DNA of 64,000 nt, from the NCBI GenBank assembly GCA_011319805.1, contig SJRY01000226.1:1-64000 (forward strand), in the 5' to 3' direction. Shown here piece by piece: positions 19,263-32,215 of this stretch; the first letter of the stretch is position 1; each line of letters opens with the position of its first letter. The position numbers were made by a program, and so were the translations under genes. The notes under the pieces are model-generated. The model searched no databases. It was not told the DNA's origin and saw only the letters and a list, made by a program, of their open reading frames with translations. This DNA comes from Macrocybe gigantea. Taxonomy: Eukaryota > Basidiomycota > Agaricomycetes > Agaricales > Callistosporiaceae.

Positions 19263-20176
19263 ATTTATACTGATTGCCGGACAAGATCTACGCGATGAGT
19301 GTTCGCGAAACTTCTCATATCATCAATGACGAGTAACCGCGTCGTCCAGGCGCTGGTATACGCATGATCTTGTTTGCACCCAGCTCATGGCTCCTCTTGT
19401 AGGAAATAAATACCCATCGATCGGTGGGCAGAGCAGGCTGCACCCATCCTACGAGTTCTACTGCTTGACGAGGCCATTCAACGCCGTGAAATCTGCTTGA
19501 ACGTAATTTATCTTTTCATCGGCCATGTCACAGCCGTGGCAGACTGATGAATCTCGGAGTCGTGCAATGGTCATGTCCGGAGAACACAAGACACGCCACT
19601 GGCACACGCAGACTCGGAGGGACTTCCCCTAATGTGCACTTCTTTTGGCCGATGGTCTTTTCAATGCTCCACTCTTATCGGATTGCATGATCATCACTAT
19701 GATTGTGAACCTTGAATGGTGGACCTATCTTATCGCTATCCAAACGCCCAAACCTCGCAGGCAGACGCAAGGCTCGTGGCTATCCATTGCCATGCATCAA
19801 TCACGCCAAGTCGATACGTAGCGGAGGTGAGGCAGCCGTGTACCAGTCCGCCGAGTCCATGGCCCTTCAGTATCCACATTCCAAGGAAACCTCCATAGCG
19901 TGTATACCAAGTATTCTGCCCAGACATGGATGCCACAATAGGCATTGTTTCATTACTATTGTTCATCTGCACGGTCATGGATACGCATAGCTATGACCGC
20001 CTATTGTGCTTATTTTGGAGTTACTCGGAGTTGGTGTTGGCGGTGTAGCGCTCGCCGCGCACGTGACTCTCAAATGCGGAAAAATAAAGTGGTACGACGA
20101 CAAGTGACCGGCTCTTAAACCTACTTAGACAGGGAGGGCAACTCCGTCTTGACCTCCCAGCACATCACTCTAGACG
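19263..20176. other. Divergent intergenic region (uS7m / GH5 gene)
   Basis: No supported gene. Contains a CACGTG at about 20060 near the GH5 start. Short frames at 19712-19990 overlap on both strands and look like chance. Confidence 0.5.
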
Positions 20177-23100
20177 ATGCCCAAGGCGCCTTCAACGTCG
20201 CCCGCCACGGGCAACCACACTACATCATCCTACATACACACGACGTCATGCAACTTTGTAGACAACGCTGGTCGCACTCTGCTCTTGCGTGGCGTCAACC
20301 TCTCCGGCTCGTCCAAGGCTCCCGTCGGACACCCTTCATATCGTTTAGATGATTTCTGGGAGACTGCAGAAGTAGGCGGGCAGAGCTTTGTCGGACAACC
20401 GCTTAATTTGGACGACGGGTCCGCCGACGTGCATCTCGCCCGGCTGCGAGGCTGGGGATTCAACATGCTCAGGTATCCTGTTGCATGGGAAGCATTGGAG
20501 CACGAGGGACCGTGAGTTTTATTCCTTTTCACTCTCCGTCGCGTGTGGCGACTCTTCCGTGTACTCAGACATGTCGCCGTCTGACGTAGGGGAAAATATG
20601 ACTACGAATTTATGGACTACACCGTTCGAGTCCTTCAGAAATGCAAGGAATACGGATTTAAAGTATACGTGGATCCACATCAGGACACTGTGAGTGCTTC
20701 TCTTCAGCCTTGCCTGTCCAACCAGAACGGAAATGGCCAAAGTCGGCAATGTGCTATAAATAGATACCACTACTACCTTTCACAAACGAATATCTGATGC
20801 TTGCTCTCGTTTCTTTCATTTCGATTTCTAGTGGTCACGTTTCTCTGGCGGGTCCGGGGCTCCGTTTTGGACGCTGGCGGCATGCGGAATAGACCCACGA
20901 AAGCTGACTGCAACTCAATCCGCTATCATTCACTGCGAGTACCCTCTCACGCACACGCCCGACCCCGCGGCGCTTCCTGCGATGATCTGGTCGACCAACT
21001 ATGGGCGTCTTTTGTCACAGACGGTCTTCACACTCTTTTTCGCTGGACGAACGTTTGCGCCACGATGCATGATCGACGGGAAAAATATCCAGGATTACCT
21101 ACAGGAGCACTACATCGCGGCGATGGGCCATATGGCGGATCGGATACGCGACACGCCAGGCTTGCTCGATGAGTGCGTGATCGGCTGGGACAGTCTGAAT
21201 GAGCCATTTGAAGGCTTGTGCGGATGGGAAGATCTTGCTGTCAACCCGGACAAGCAGGGCTCGACGTTGAAGAAGGGTTCGCATCCGACGCCGCTGCAGT
21301 CGCTTCGGTTAGGTATGGGCCAGGCGCAGACCGTCCAGAACTGGAAGTTTGGCGCGTTCGGGCCCTCGAAAAATGGCGAAATCACGATCGACCCAAAAGG
21401 ACAGACTATCTGGGCAGACCCGTCCGTTGAAGACATGGACGGTGTGCACCCGCGGTGGGGCTGGAAGCGCGACGTACGGCGGTGGAAGCTCGGTTCATGC
21501 GTCTGGGCGCAGCACGGCGTGTGGGACGTCGAGACTGGGTACTGCCTGCGCCCGGACTACTTCCGATACCATCCTGAGACGGGCGATCCGGTTGAGTTCA
21601 TCCGAGACTTTTGGCGGCCGCATTTCGTCGCGTTCGCCAAGCGGATACGGCAGAGTCACCCAGAGGCGATCCTGTTCGTCCAGCCGCCAGTCTTTGCGCC
21701 ACCGCCCGAGATGCCAGACGAGGACGTGCTCCGCGGCCGTGCGGCGTACTCGGCGCATTACTATGACGGTTTGACGCTCATCACGCGCCATTGGAACTGG
21801 TTCAACGCAGACGCGCTGGGTCTACTGAGGGGCAAGTACACGAGCACGCTTCAGGCGGTCAAGATTGGCCAGGCGGCCATACGCCGATCGCTGCAAGAGC
21901 AGCTCGCGATGCTGAAAGGGGACGCGGAGATTCTGGGTGACTATCCAACGATCATTGGCGAGATAGGTACGCCATTTGACATGGATCAGAAGCGCTCATA
22001 TGGCTGGACGGACGGCGGGAAGTATAAGGGCGATTATTCACGGCAGCAGAAGGCGTTGGACGCGAGTCTGAACGGCGGGGACGGCAAGAATGGGCTGAAC
22101 TGGACTGTGTGGACGTATTGCACGGACCATTCGCATGATTGGGGAGATGGTTGGAACATGGAGGATTTGAGTCTCTGGAGTGCAGACGATATGAGAGAGG
22201 AGGATGAGGACGACAAGGGGCTTGCGCAAGAGGAAGAGGGGAACAACGCGGAGGAGCAGGGCGAAGTCAAGCGGACGTCGAGTCTTTTCGGCCGGAGAAG
22301 GAGCCTGTACAAGGCGTCTAATGGAGGCGGGGAGAGCCAGGCAGTCTTGATCCGGAGAAACAAGACCGAGAAGACCACAGACGGCGGCGTACTGATGAGG
22401 CAGAAGAACCAAATGTCGACAGTCAGCGTTGCGGCTGCTTCCCAGCTCAGTTTGGCGACCGCAGCGTCCAGTCCGGTCCTCTCAAATGTTGATGCCTCCT
22501 TCCGCAGTGACGCGTTGGGCTACGACGCCATGTCATCCTCGATGAGCATCCACGAGGCGAAACGCAGACGGACGATGTGGAGTACAGGCGATCTGTCCGA
22601 GTGGCGACGCAACCCGTACGGCTTCCTCACCAACGGCGCGCGAGCTGTTCGCGCATTTGCGCGTCCCTGGCCACAAAAGACCGTCGGCGTGCCGGTTGAC
22701 ATCCGGTTCGATGTGTCCAAGTCGCAATTCAAGCTCACCGTGCGTGTGACGGCGGACGACCGGATCAAGGACGAGGAGGAAGAGGAGGGCGGGGAGAAGC
22801 TCGCGACGGAGATTTATGTCCCGCTGGTGCATTATGCGTCGGCGAGGGTGGTGAGATTGGAGGAAGAGTGGAGGAGAGACGGGCGCCGTGCTGTTGAGAG
22901 GCGCGTGTCGAGGCCGAGGGATGCTGCTGGGATGTTGGAGGACGTGTTGATTGGCGCTGGAGCTGGCATGGCGAGAAGGAGGTGGGTTGAGGAGAGTGAT
23001 TCCAGCCGCTCGGTTTCGAGGAGGCGCTCTGTGCTTGATCTGTCGCTGTCACCGCCGACATCGGAAGGCAGGACACAGTCGAACCGCGACGCTGCTACGA

Positions 23101-23432
23101 GTCCGACGAGCAGCAGCTCCGTCACCGCGACCGGCAGTCCCGAGCTGGGCAGCGTTGATCTGTTTGCGGACCAGGGTGACGAAGGCGACTGGGTGCTGCA
23201 GGCCGAGGATCTCCTTGACGTCGAGGTGGCGGTCAGCGCGGGGCAGTGGCAGATCGAGGGTCAGATCCTGAAGTGGTGGTATCAGGTCCCGCCGGAAGGC
23301 CAGACGAGGGAGTACACAATCGAGATCAAGAGACGAGGAGGCGCCATCAAACCGGTCAAGGCTCGCCGTGCTGGGACGAGGGATTGGTGCTCCCGAATGT
23401 GCGACGAGCTTGCGGGGTGTTGCATCATGTGA
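20177..23432 (+). CDS. GH5 subfamily 12-type glycosidase (steryl-glucosidase / endoglycoceramidase-related)
   Basis: Hydrolyses glucose from glycolipids (ergosteryl-glucoside or glucosylceramide) in the related Cryptococcus EGCrP enzymes. Exons 20177-20511, 20590-20689 and 20832-23432, phase-consistent, about 1011 residues. The (beta/alpha)8 domain begins at FVDNAGRTLLLRGVNLSGSS. It continues with FNMLRYPVAWEALE and VDPHQDTWSRFSGGSGAP, the acid/base Glu in WDSLNEPFEG (21198-21206), and the nucleophile Glu in IIGEIGTPFDM (21960-21962). An acidic, low-complexity insert (~22190-22270) and a C-terminal beta-type domain follow. The last residues are GCCIM, a CaaX-like end. No signal peptide is seen, so the enzyme is probably cytosolic or membrane-associated. 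The exact N-terminal start is uncertain. Confidence 0.88.
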
Positions 23433-25403
23433 TGGATGGTTCTTTCTTTTTGTTTTCGTTTGATCTTTTATCTCCTGTTGAAAGGAACATTGTTGACGAT
23501 CTAATTGCTTCAGTTCTAGATCCTATTTCTCCTTCATTTCTTGGCTTAGCTGCGACTATCATAATTCGACGGAACCATCACGTCATCCTGTACTACCTAT
23601 TTATTATTCTGTCCTTTTTCCTTTTTATTCCTTGTATGATTATGTAGTATTAACTCATGTACATACGTGCGCATTGTAACGGAACAAACTTCATGTCATG
23701 TGTCTTTGAGGGATTTGCCACGGCCTTCACGGATATTCCTACATATCTTGAATATCTGAGAAGTTGATGGTTAGCTTGTATGATTTCATTCACGCTTTAG
23801 AGCAGGAGGGAACGAGACATCTTTGAGGGTGGCATGAAAGCTATCTTGTCTGAAGGTGCCTAACATGAGATGCAGGTGGTCATTCAATGACTGGAATGGC
23901 CCGATTCAGTCTGGTGCTTCACATATGTCCACATCACCTGTGAGACAAGAAGACGTGGCAATGAGTGGTAGACTACTAGAATGGCCCTTCGGCCGATCGG
24001 ATCGAAAATTGACAAGTTTGCAAGTGCCAATCCTTGGGCCAGTTATGTTGCTGCATCTCTAAGGGACTGAACCAGTTCAACCAGCCCGAGCAATGTTGAA
24101 TGGAAAGATCATCAGCTGAATGGGACGAAGCAGGAGAATGATGAATTTACGTGGCTCAAGAGAAAAAAGATGAGGCGACCTCAATTTGAACTCACATGTC
24201 CGTCCTCCGAGTCAACTCTTGGTGCGGTATCAAGTACATCAGGATGATGGGATGTAGAATGTCACCAGAGGCTATTGTTCAACAAAAGATTATCTGGGTC
24301 TGCATAACAAAAGTGACCAACTCCCTGGTGATCAAGTTGTTTGCTTGAGGTTGAGCCGCCAGGAAGTGGCAAAGGTGACTAGGGTAGCATGTCCTGCCCA
24401 CCCAACGGCTGCATTCGGTGCAGTGAATATTGCGAGGGCAATGAGGGTCGTGTAACTATCTCATGATCGAGCAAATGTACATATGTACAAATGAGACATT
24501 GCTGGTTGTAATCCAGATTCAATTGTGCTCGCAAACACCAACCAAGTGATGAGCTAAAGGTTGGGCAGAGGCAGGGTATTAACTCAGCCAGGTACGTAAT
24601 GATTTCTGCTGACGAGAGTTGGGATGGATGAGAATGCGTAAAGGAAGGGCAGAGGGACGTGTCACGTGCTCACTCATCTAGATGCTTCCCTTGTTTGCAG
24701 AACCGGTGCTCAATTCCCTAGGGATCAGGAGGGGAGAAGGCAATGGTTGTTGTGTCGGACCGAGTGGATGCAAATTCTTATTGGACGACATTCTTCGCGC
24801 GAGTTATGTGACAAGTGGCGGAGGCTATCCACAGAGTATCAACCAGATAGGAAAAAATGTTGTCCTTCTGGTAAGAGGAAACAGCACACGGGAGGTGGGG
24901 AGAAATGGCAATGAAAATGATGCAAAAAAAAGGAAAAAAAAGTAGAGGATGCCGGTCGGGGCACACCACAGCATATGGGGCACAAGCCTTTGCTGTAAGA
25001 CGCTCTTTGGAAGCGAGGTTCCCGCTGGCGCCGGACATATATAAACATAATCCTGTGATTGTTATTGGCTTGTCTGGTCTGAATGCTGGAGTCATCGGGC
25101 CAATCGCTCGACAGAATGTTCAAACATTCTTATCTGGAAGATCAAACCTTAGTTGGCAGGAGACCAACAGGACAGAATTAGCGCCCAAACTTACACTGCC
25201 CCCAAACACCTGCCCCATTCGAAGTCCGTTGTCCTGCCCGGGAACGGTATGGAATCTATGGAATCACCCGGTGCTCCCATCGCCGCAATCACACGTGCTG
25301 AATTTCTTGACGGAATTTATTTTTTATTTTTATTTTATTTTTATTTTCCTGCCTTTTTTTCCCCTTGGACGGCATCGAGGATGTACAGGAGCACATAAAT
25401 ACA
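23433..25403. other. Intergenic region, no supported gene
   Basis: About 2 kb after the GH5 stop. Frames at 24666-25423 overlap one another and show no known motif. T-rich 3' UTR-like sequence follows the GH5 stop. Confidence 0.5.
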
Positions 25404-25783
25404 ATGACGCCGCCCGGCTTTGAGCCTCATTCCCCCCCTGACGGCAGTCTAACCAATGCGCCTCCATCTCCGTCTCGACAGCGTCAAGAAGTGTGAGTTG
25501 CATGCCAGCAGACTTGACGGCTGAGGGAGTTGACAACACAGTCCAACAGGTGTATTGAAAATCTTTAGGCGTCACAGAATGCCGCCGTCGGCACCGCCTC
25601 CCCTTCATACCGACGGCACGATGGTTTTGATGGGATTGGACGTCGTCCCGCCGCGTCGTCGACACTACGAGTATGTCATCACCTATCGCTTTGAGGTCGA
25701 GTGGTGCGCAACCTGTCATTGTTCAGACATCCGACACATTACCCTGTCTAACGACGCATCAGTCCTGCCGATACTTAGACTAG
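25404..25783 (+). CDS. Candidate small hypothetical protein, three exons
   Basis: Exons 25404-25490 (87 nt), 25569-25670 (102 nt) and 25727-25783 (57 nt) all keep phase 0. They are bounded by plausible splice sites (GTGTGA...TTTAG, GTATGT...TTCAG) and give 81 residues. The product starts MTPPGFEPHSPPDG, is Ser/Pro/Arg-rich and looks disordered. No family is recognised. The consistent phases are the only support, so it could be a chance arrangement or the 5' part of a larger gene. Confidence 0.35.
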
Positions 25784-26233
25784 GTGATCACAAGTTGGAG
25801 AATTACATGCGTGTTCAGTTTTGACCCACCACGATGATCGCGCTGTTCCTTTACTTTCTTGTTTGCTTGTACTCTGTACGCCTTGAGCGACCATTGGCAA
25901 TGTGAAGCAGGTCTTGAGCGAGACGGAGCTCGCGGAAGGAGTGAGATCATGAGGACGGCAAGCTGATACCGAGGCTGGTTGGATTCCAGAGATCCAAGAG
26001 TCCTTGACCGAGAAATGTGTTCTTTCAGAGGCGTAATGACAATGAGGGCAGTAAGATGTCATCTAAGCTTGTTACTTACCACTTCATGATATCCGTCGTA
26101 CGTATGTTGAGACGGGGCACACAGTTTCTAAGGGAAATGGTCGTTTCTTTCGGTCCAGGTGCCGAAGAGCAGGATAAATCTAGTTGTTATTATCATCATG
26201 TCATAATATGGGTAAGCACAGCTAATACGAAGA

Positions 26234-27196
26234 TCAAGAATTAGGCTTTGAGTGGGTATGGTCTTTGTCAGTCCGGGTATTCGAGGAAGCAACGGGGGAG
26301 ATCGCAGAGGCGGCTGGTATGGACGGTTCAGAGTCATTGCTTTGTCCACGAGATGGGTTTAGTTGAATCCTAGGGAATCGTAGAGGCGTGTCTTCGAACT
26401 CTGCCCACCCGCCACGCAAGCCAATCTCGACGACCCGCTCGAGAATGCGAGCCAGCTCTTCGTTCCTGTCGATAAGAAAGGAAAAAGAGGGATATTAATA
26501 CCGACGGAGGGAAGTAGGTGCGAGCACACGCCACCTTTGCCTCTCTTCCTGTAGCTCAGTGTCCCAAAGAGCTGAGAGCTGGTCCACTTTGGTCGTCAGC
26601 TCCGTCACGCGCGTTCCCAAGCTGTCCAACTGATCGTCGATGTCCCCGCGTCGTTTCGACTCGTTGCGCGACGAGCGCCACGTCTCTCCGAGTATCAGGC
26701 CCGCAGCAACGGCAAAGAGGAACCCTTCGGCCAACGCGTTTGCGCCGTTTTCGATCGCCCTGCAAGGAACACGTTTGTGAGGTTCGCCGCGGTCGCGCTG
26801 TGAAGGACTCCTAGGGTTTGACTTTTACCGGGTTTCTGATAGCGGACGTATGTGCTTCGCCGGCTCGCCCATGATGTTCGTGCGCAGTCGGACCTCCCAA
26901 CGGTACATCGTCTGTGCGAGGTTCACGCAGAAATCTCGAAACCGGTCATGCCTGTACGTGTTTGAACGAGCAGAAACACGATGGTTGGGACGCAGAACGT
27001 TGATAGAACGTCCGTCATGTCAAGCTTGCGGGATGATGCATCAGAAAAAGGCAACGCAACTGCTTGGCCTGGTCCTTCAGTCGTGTACTGATGGGTTTCG
27101 CGATGGTCTACGGTGCGTTGAGTTCGGGTTTGTGTGGCTAATACGTAAAAAGGTACGAACCCTGATGGCGAGCGTAGCGAGCTTCACAGACGCCAT
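26234..27196 (-). CDS. OPA3: OPA3-like mitochondrial protein
   Basis: Small mitochondrial membrane protein conserved from fungi to animals; the human gene is linked to optic atrophy, and its molecular role is not settled. Exons 27196-27161, 27107-27061, 26951-26829, 26759-26535 and 26465-26234 sum to 663 nt (220 residues), phase-consistent. Family blocks: MASVKLATLAIRTIAKPIS, KDQAKQHDRFRDFCVNLAQ, MYRWEVRLRTNIMG and LSETRAIENGANALAEGF, then a hydrophobic segment FLFAVAAGLILGETW. A predicted coiled coil follows (RVTELTTKVDQLSALWDTEL). The C-terminal tail after ELARILERVVEIGLRGGW is low-complexity and looks lineage-specific. Two donors are non-consensus (GTTCGT, GTTGCG). Confidence 0.9.
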
Positions 27197-29221
27197 ATAC
27201 AACGCAGGATAGAGCGAACGACTAGGAAGGCTCAATGTCTCTTCGGCCGGCATGAATTTGGGTTTCATTCGGCACATTTGGTTGCCGATATGCCGTTCTT
27301 TGGAGGTCCATGGACCCTGTTTGTATAACGCTGTTAGGATCTGTGGGATCACCTCGTGATACAGTTTTGTTAATGTGCCTCGATATCTATGCCAGCTGTC
27401 ACCGAAACTATCCCGCACGCTCGATCGCTCAGTGTTCCATTGATATTGATTCCTGACCATCTCATAGTTGTTGGCTCAGTGGTCAACCGGATACTGTCAA
27501 CCCACCGATGTGCAGGATCCGCCCAGTCATGCTCAAAACAAACTCGTTCGCCCTTAGACGGTTACCACGGAATCTTGTTCCCAAGACTAAATCTGTCAAA
27601 ATCGGGCAAATGATGGTGGAATAGCCGGCTACCCTGGGCGTCTGCAGGGCGTACATTAAGTGAATATGCACGTCAGCGTCCGTTTATGACTCTTCTTCCC
27701 TTCCACCCTCCCTCAAAAATTTTATGCCCTTCCAGCTCTGCATTCCCTCACTCTTGTCCTTGACTCGCACATCCCGCATTTCCTACTCATCTTTAGGTGA
27801 TATCCGGATTATGTGTCGCAAACGTGGCGAACCTACGGTGGCACAAATTGTCCTCTCGCCCTTTGCAATATCTTGATGAGGCTGGATAGCTTCTGGGATT
27901 GTTCTATCTTGTCGTCTTGAGCACCGTCGTAAATCTGGGTTTCGCGTTTTTCATCGGTTCATTACTGATCGGTTCTTGCAGTAGGCGCTTAAGAGATGTT
28001 GTTTTCCGTCGAGCGCCCACTCGGTGTTAGCGAAGAAGCGCCGTCATCGTGATCTGACTTTCAGGTCATTTTTCTTAATGCCCATTCATGTTCACGTGAC
28101 CAAGTTTTACAAGGACACCGAACCCGAAGAACAATGTAAGTCGGTGGAGTTTCTAACCGGTCCTCTCTTTTGATCTTAATGAACGACGAGCACTCCCCGG
28201 TTTCCGTGAAGCCCAAGAGTAATACTCATTCGCGCGTCTTGCATTTTACGTATGCCAGTTCAATGTGGAGCCACCTCTCGGACACAAATACTGCTCGTTC
28301 AGCAAAAGATCAGTTCCCTCTCATGCTGTGCGGTATTTTTTGGTCTCGTCCTGTTGCACTTGTCGTTCTTTGGTCCCTGGAACAAGCCTCGTCTCATACC
28401 ATCGCCATTGGCTTCGCTTTTCCGAGATCTGCCTACCCTACGGAAACGCTCGCTTTATGTCCATAGCCTGGCACTGTCTCTGCTCGGACTATGTCTAGTA
28501 TGTGACCATCCAGTGTCTCGATCATCGTCCGTCGCCTTATCTCTCTATCTTGGCTGGATCAGTGAAGTGAAATAGTGCGACTCATTCCATTGTTGTCCAA
28601 TAGTGGTGAAGGACATGAATTATGTTCATGCTGCACCATCCGTCACACTGATCGATTCTCAATGTTACGGACATTGTCTGATCTCCTTTGAGCTCCGTGG
28701 CTCTGCACCTGGTCGCCTTCTGATGAATCCATCAAGCTCATCTTTGCTGCATGTGCAAAGTTTAGCTGGGAACGCATTACATTCGCAAGACGAGAAGAAA
28801 ACATTATAAGCGAGGACCGTGCCTGCTATTTCGAAAGTGCCAAAAAAAAAAAAAAGAGAGAGAACGAAAAGGAAGGTGAATAAGCAAGAAAAGAAGTGTG
28901 AATGGTACATTGTCATCCTCTCGTGCGCTATGCCGTCTGACTCTTTGCCCCTCATTGACGCACTGCTTTCCAAGGTTCTGACATAAATGAAACTGAACTG
29001 AATGAAGGCGGCAGGAAACGGAATGGGATTAAGGTGAATGGGATGGGTGTAATATGGGTGCGTCCCCAGTGAAATGTTTGGAGGCTGATTGGCATCTTTG
29101 ATGATCCCTGATCGACGCTGAGCCAATTCTCAGAGATCTATCCGACCACAAAATAATCATAGATAGGGATTTTGTTGCTCACCTGTTCTTCTGTCGTGTG
29201 GCCACAACCAGGAGATGTCGC
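27197..29221. other. Intergenic region with unresolved frames
   Basis: Several plus-strand frames at 28170-28575 are hydrophobic (for example FFGLVLLHLSFFGPW) and might be exons of a small membrane protein starting at ATG 28179. I could not join them in a consistent phase. 28665-29126 (minus) looks like 3' UTR or noncoding sequence with a poly-A/T run near 28840. Confidence 0.35.
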
Positions 29222-29491
29222 TCAGCGCCAGGTGTGGGTGATTACCATTTCGCCATGGTACCGGGGTGGCTCTACGATCTGCAATTCCTCGTGGATGTTG
29301 TTCGTGTAAGGCCCGAACTGGGTCATCCTTTCCTCCTCGCCTTCCTGCCTCTCGGGCTTCAGCTTGCGGTAGAATTGCTTGATACCTGGCCCCCGGTTGA
29401 AGAAAGGTCAGCTATGCCGAGGCAAACAAGCAACGGGCACGGGCGACCTACGCTTCTTGATGGTCTGGAAAATCTTGGAAACAGAAGGCAT
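29222..29491 (-). CDS. Small basic hypothetical protein (67 residues, two exons)
   Basis: Exon 1 29491-29452 (40 nt) and exon 2 29385-29222 (164 nt) total 204 nt, exactly 68 codons, joined by a 66-nt intron (GTAGGT...GCCAG). The protein starts MPSVSKIFQTIKKR and continues IKQFYRKLKPERQEGEEE, then a patch NIHEELQIVEPPRYHGEMV. It is strongly basic at the N terminus with an amphipathic-helix look, which could be a mitochondrial or membrane-targeting helix. No family is recognised. The exact splice phase and near-consensus sites are the evidence that it is real. Confidence 0.55.
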
Positions 29492-30640
29492 TGTTGAAGA
29501 TGTTGGGTGAGGTTTCGTTTTAGCCAACGGAGGGTTGGGGGGGCAACGTGCTCTCGGTTTTCGCAGTCACGATAATGTAAGCCACAAATAATCCTAAACT
29601 GGTCGACGCCTTCTGGACCACGTTCACAGCATTTTTTTCCAGCTCTTTTTTCATAGGGCATGTGGTCTATTTACTCCGCGGAACCTTTTTTTTTCGACAA
29701 GGGGAAAGAAATAGCAATGGGGCAAAACTAAACGACTTTTTTTTTGGTCTAGTGCTTTGATGCTTATTTCACGCGTTGGTGATCTGCTAATTGGTGCTGT
29801 CGTCACTCTGAATAAGCTTGTTACTGTCTGATGGACGTAAACTACTCTGTTATCAAGTTAGAAATCATTTTGTCGATTTTCTGTTGCCCCACCGTTCTGG
29901 CAGTTTATGCTCTGCAATGGTTGATCGTGATCGGGTAAGCTAAGCTTCGGAACGTGGCCGAGATCAGTTGAGAACCTTCATGGATTGCCGGCTGCGGGAA
30001 GATATGTACTGTGAGCGCTGGCTAGCTCATCGTTGACATTGCCCTTGTGTTTGCGCGGCCGGACCTACGCATGCGTTCTCCATACGGAAGATAAAATACT
30101 TCGTATGTACACTTTGCGAGTGTGACGTCAGGTTGTATGAAGGAGGAAGATAAGGTAAGAATGGAGAATGGAGCCCAGTCAGAGGAATCACATTTCATCA
30201 ACAACGGTTCACGCCGATCCGGTAGCTATATAACCCCGGATAAGAAGTTGGAAGCAAAGAAGGAGGTACTGTTGTCACCGGTTTTGTGCTTCCGCAAAAT
30301 TAGCGATGTGGGCTTCTTGAGAGGCACGGGCAATGACGCGGAATTGAGATCGAGGGGTGAAAGGAGGGACTAAGCGATGGGGGAATCCTCTCATCGATAA
30401 CGACAACACGTGTAGAATTTTATAGCACATAAATAGGGACATATAACTATCAACATTGAACAAAGTCCTCCTCTACGCCCACAGACACAGCCTGCCAACT
30501 GTATTCATGCACAGAAATCCTTCTTTTAGTTTACATCTTTGCGGAATATGTTTGCCTTCATTTACGCCGAGGAATCCGACGCGCTTTTCGAAGATTAGAC
30601 CACTCTTTATATACATGTTGCGCAGCTTCGCTGAACCTGC
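29492..30640. other. AT-rich intergenic region
   Basis: Contains several T runs (29688-29745) and no supported gene. The plus frame 30122-30373 has no recognisable feature. Confidence 0.5.
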
Positions 30641-31135
30641 TCAGGATAAGGTATATAGCCTTCCGACGCCGGTGCGTCTTGCGCCCTCCTCGAGCGCTTT
30701 GATCGTTTTAGGTGACTCGGGGACATGACCATCGTCGAATTCATAATCTTCGTTTACACGGGACTGCGAAAGAACAATCGAAAGATACCATTGGATTGCG
30801 TCAGAGCGTACGCGCCTAGACCGATGAATCCAGGTATCTCCTTCCGGTTCGCCGCGACCCAGAATCAGCAGGGTCCACCAGACACTAGGCATTTCCGGTG
30901 CTACTTCAAGATACCTCACAAACGCCAGCTGAATCTTTCGCGTCTCGAACTGGCGATATATCAAGCCTATCATCCAGCCCAGATAGACGACGGCCGCGCT
31001 CTGCCTTATTAGGTCTTGAAGAAAAGGCATCCCCTTTGGGGTAAAGCCCGGAGAAACCAGTATTGAGATCCAGTCCAAGACGAATGCGCTCAGGCGGACG
31101 AGGAAGCCCTGCATTACTTGCCTCCTCAAATTCAA
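30641..31135 (-). CDS. C-terminal part of an unrecognised membrane protein
   Basis: A continuous minus-strand frame ending at 30641; the first codon of the stretch at 31135 is TTG, so upstream exons are missing. Visible are two hydrophobic segments (LSAFVLDWISILVS and AAVVYLGWMIGLIY), a third weaker one (VWWTLLIL), and a hydrophilic C-terminal tail rich in Asp, Glu and Arg. No motif is recognised. The 5' exons should lie between 31140 and 31750, but I could not trace them. Confidence 0.4.
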   Translation of the reverse strand: MNLRRQVMQGFLVRLSAFVLDWISILVSPGFTPKGMPFLQDLIRQSAAVVYLGWMIGLIYRQFETRKIQLAFVRYLEVAPEMPSVWWTLLILGRGEPEGDTWIHRSRRVRSDAIQWYLSIVLSQSRVNEDYEFDDGHVPESPKTIKALEEGARRTGVGRLYTLS

Positions 31136-32215
31136 GGACAGGCGACCCCGCTGTGATTCCGCAGCATGTCATCATTCGTGGCCGGTTTTCAACAGTTCCG
31201 TACGTCCTTTCTTGTCCTTTTTTTTTCGTCGCGATTACGAAGAGGCGGCAGATCAGCTTGCAAGCCGTCTGGATGTTGATGTTGTCGCATTCGAATGAAT
31301 GTCAGTTCTCCGATCATCCGGGCCGTGAGCGACAACGACCATGGGATTCTTCAAAGTTGTGCGAGGATGCAACTTGCACTGGAACCCTTTGCATCCAGCG
31401 TCACGGTCGTTCCTTTAAAAGCTCTCAATCCAAACCTGTGGCATAGCCGGAAAGCGCCGAGTGAGCGCTCGCGCTGCCATTACCGTTCTTTATAGGCAGA
31501 TGGCTGTTTCTTAACATTGCAGAAACGGGTTGGAAACCAGCCGCCTTGGAGCAGGTGCTGTTGAAACAGACACAGGCGATAACCATGATCATCGATTTCA
31601 ACAGCATTCACATGTTCGAGCGCTGGATGTACCGCTTCGACGTCACCCGGTGCTCAGAAGGCTGTGGTTGCTGGACATACGTCTCTGTGGACCGTCTTCT
31701 GTTGTGGGACGTGATCAGGGAGGAAAATTCATGAGGATGGGGTTAAGGATGGCCGATTGGACACGCCAAGACTGCTTGAAATCTTAGGTTATATGGGAGT
31801 TTGACAAGAATCGCAAGACCCTCGGCTGTCGTTAATTCGCCATCTGTCTTTGCTAGATAAAGTGTTGATGACAAAAATGGGAACGACCGCATCGTATCAC
31901 GAAGGGTACGGATTGGTCAGTGTGCTCGAAGTCATAATGCAGCGATGCATGGTAAGCCCGAGTTTATATCCGTCTCGGGAACAGGGTGAGCACAACGGGC
32001 AAGAAGAACAGGACAAAGTCGACCCAGGGGCAACAGCACAGAAAACGAAGTCTGTTTATCCATGCTTTTAACCCGAAGAATAGAATACTCCAACAAAAAG
32101 ACACATCTACAACATAGCACACAAATAGAAGAGACAGGAAAAGAAAATAATGCAGGGGCATTCCACTTTTACACCTCGCTCAAGAGTCGGGTTGTTAAAT
32201 AGGGCAAAGGAGACA
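31136..32215. other. Intergenic or unresolved 5' region of the membrane-protein gene
   Basis: Overlapping short frames on both strands, none convincing. 32040-32200 is A-rich on the plus strand and probably includes the eIF2A 3' UTR. Confidence 0.35.

Noticed and set aside
22034..22412. Long minus-strand ORFs inside the GH5 gene
   Set aside because: Antisense shadows of a GC-rich coding exon; no motifs or splice structure.
25420..25475. tRNA-like 5' half on the minus strand (GGTTAGACTGCCG)
   Set aside because: No matching T arm or acceptor stem within 75 nt; the plus strand reads as the first exon of a small candidate gene.
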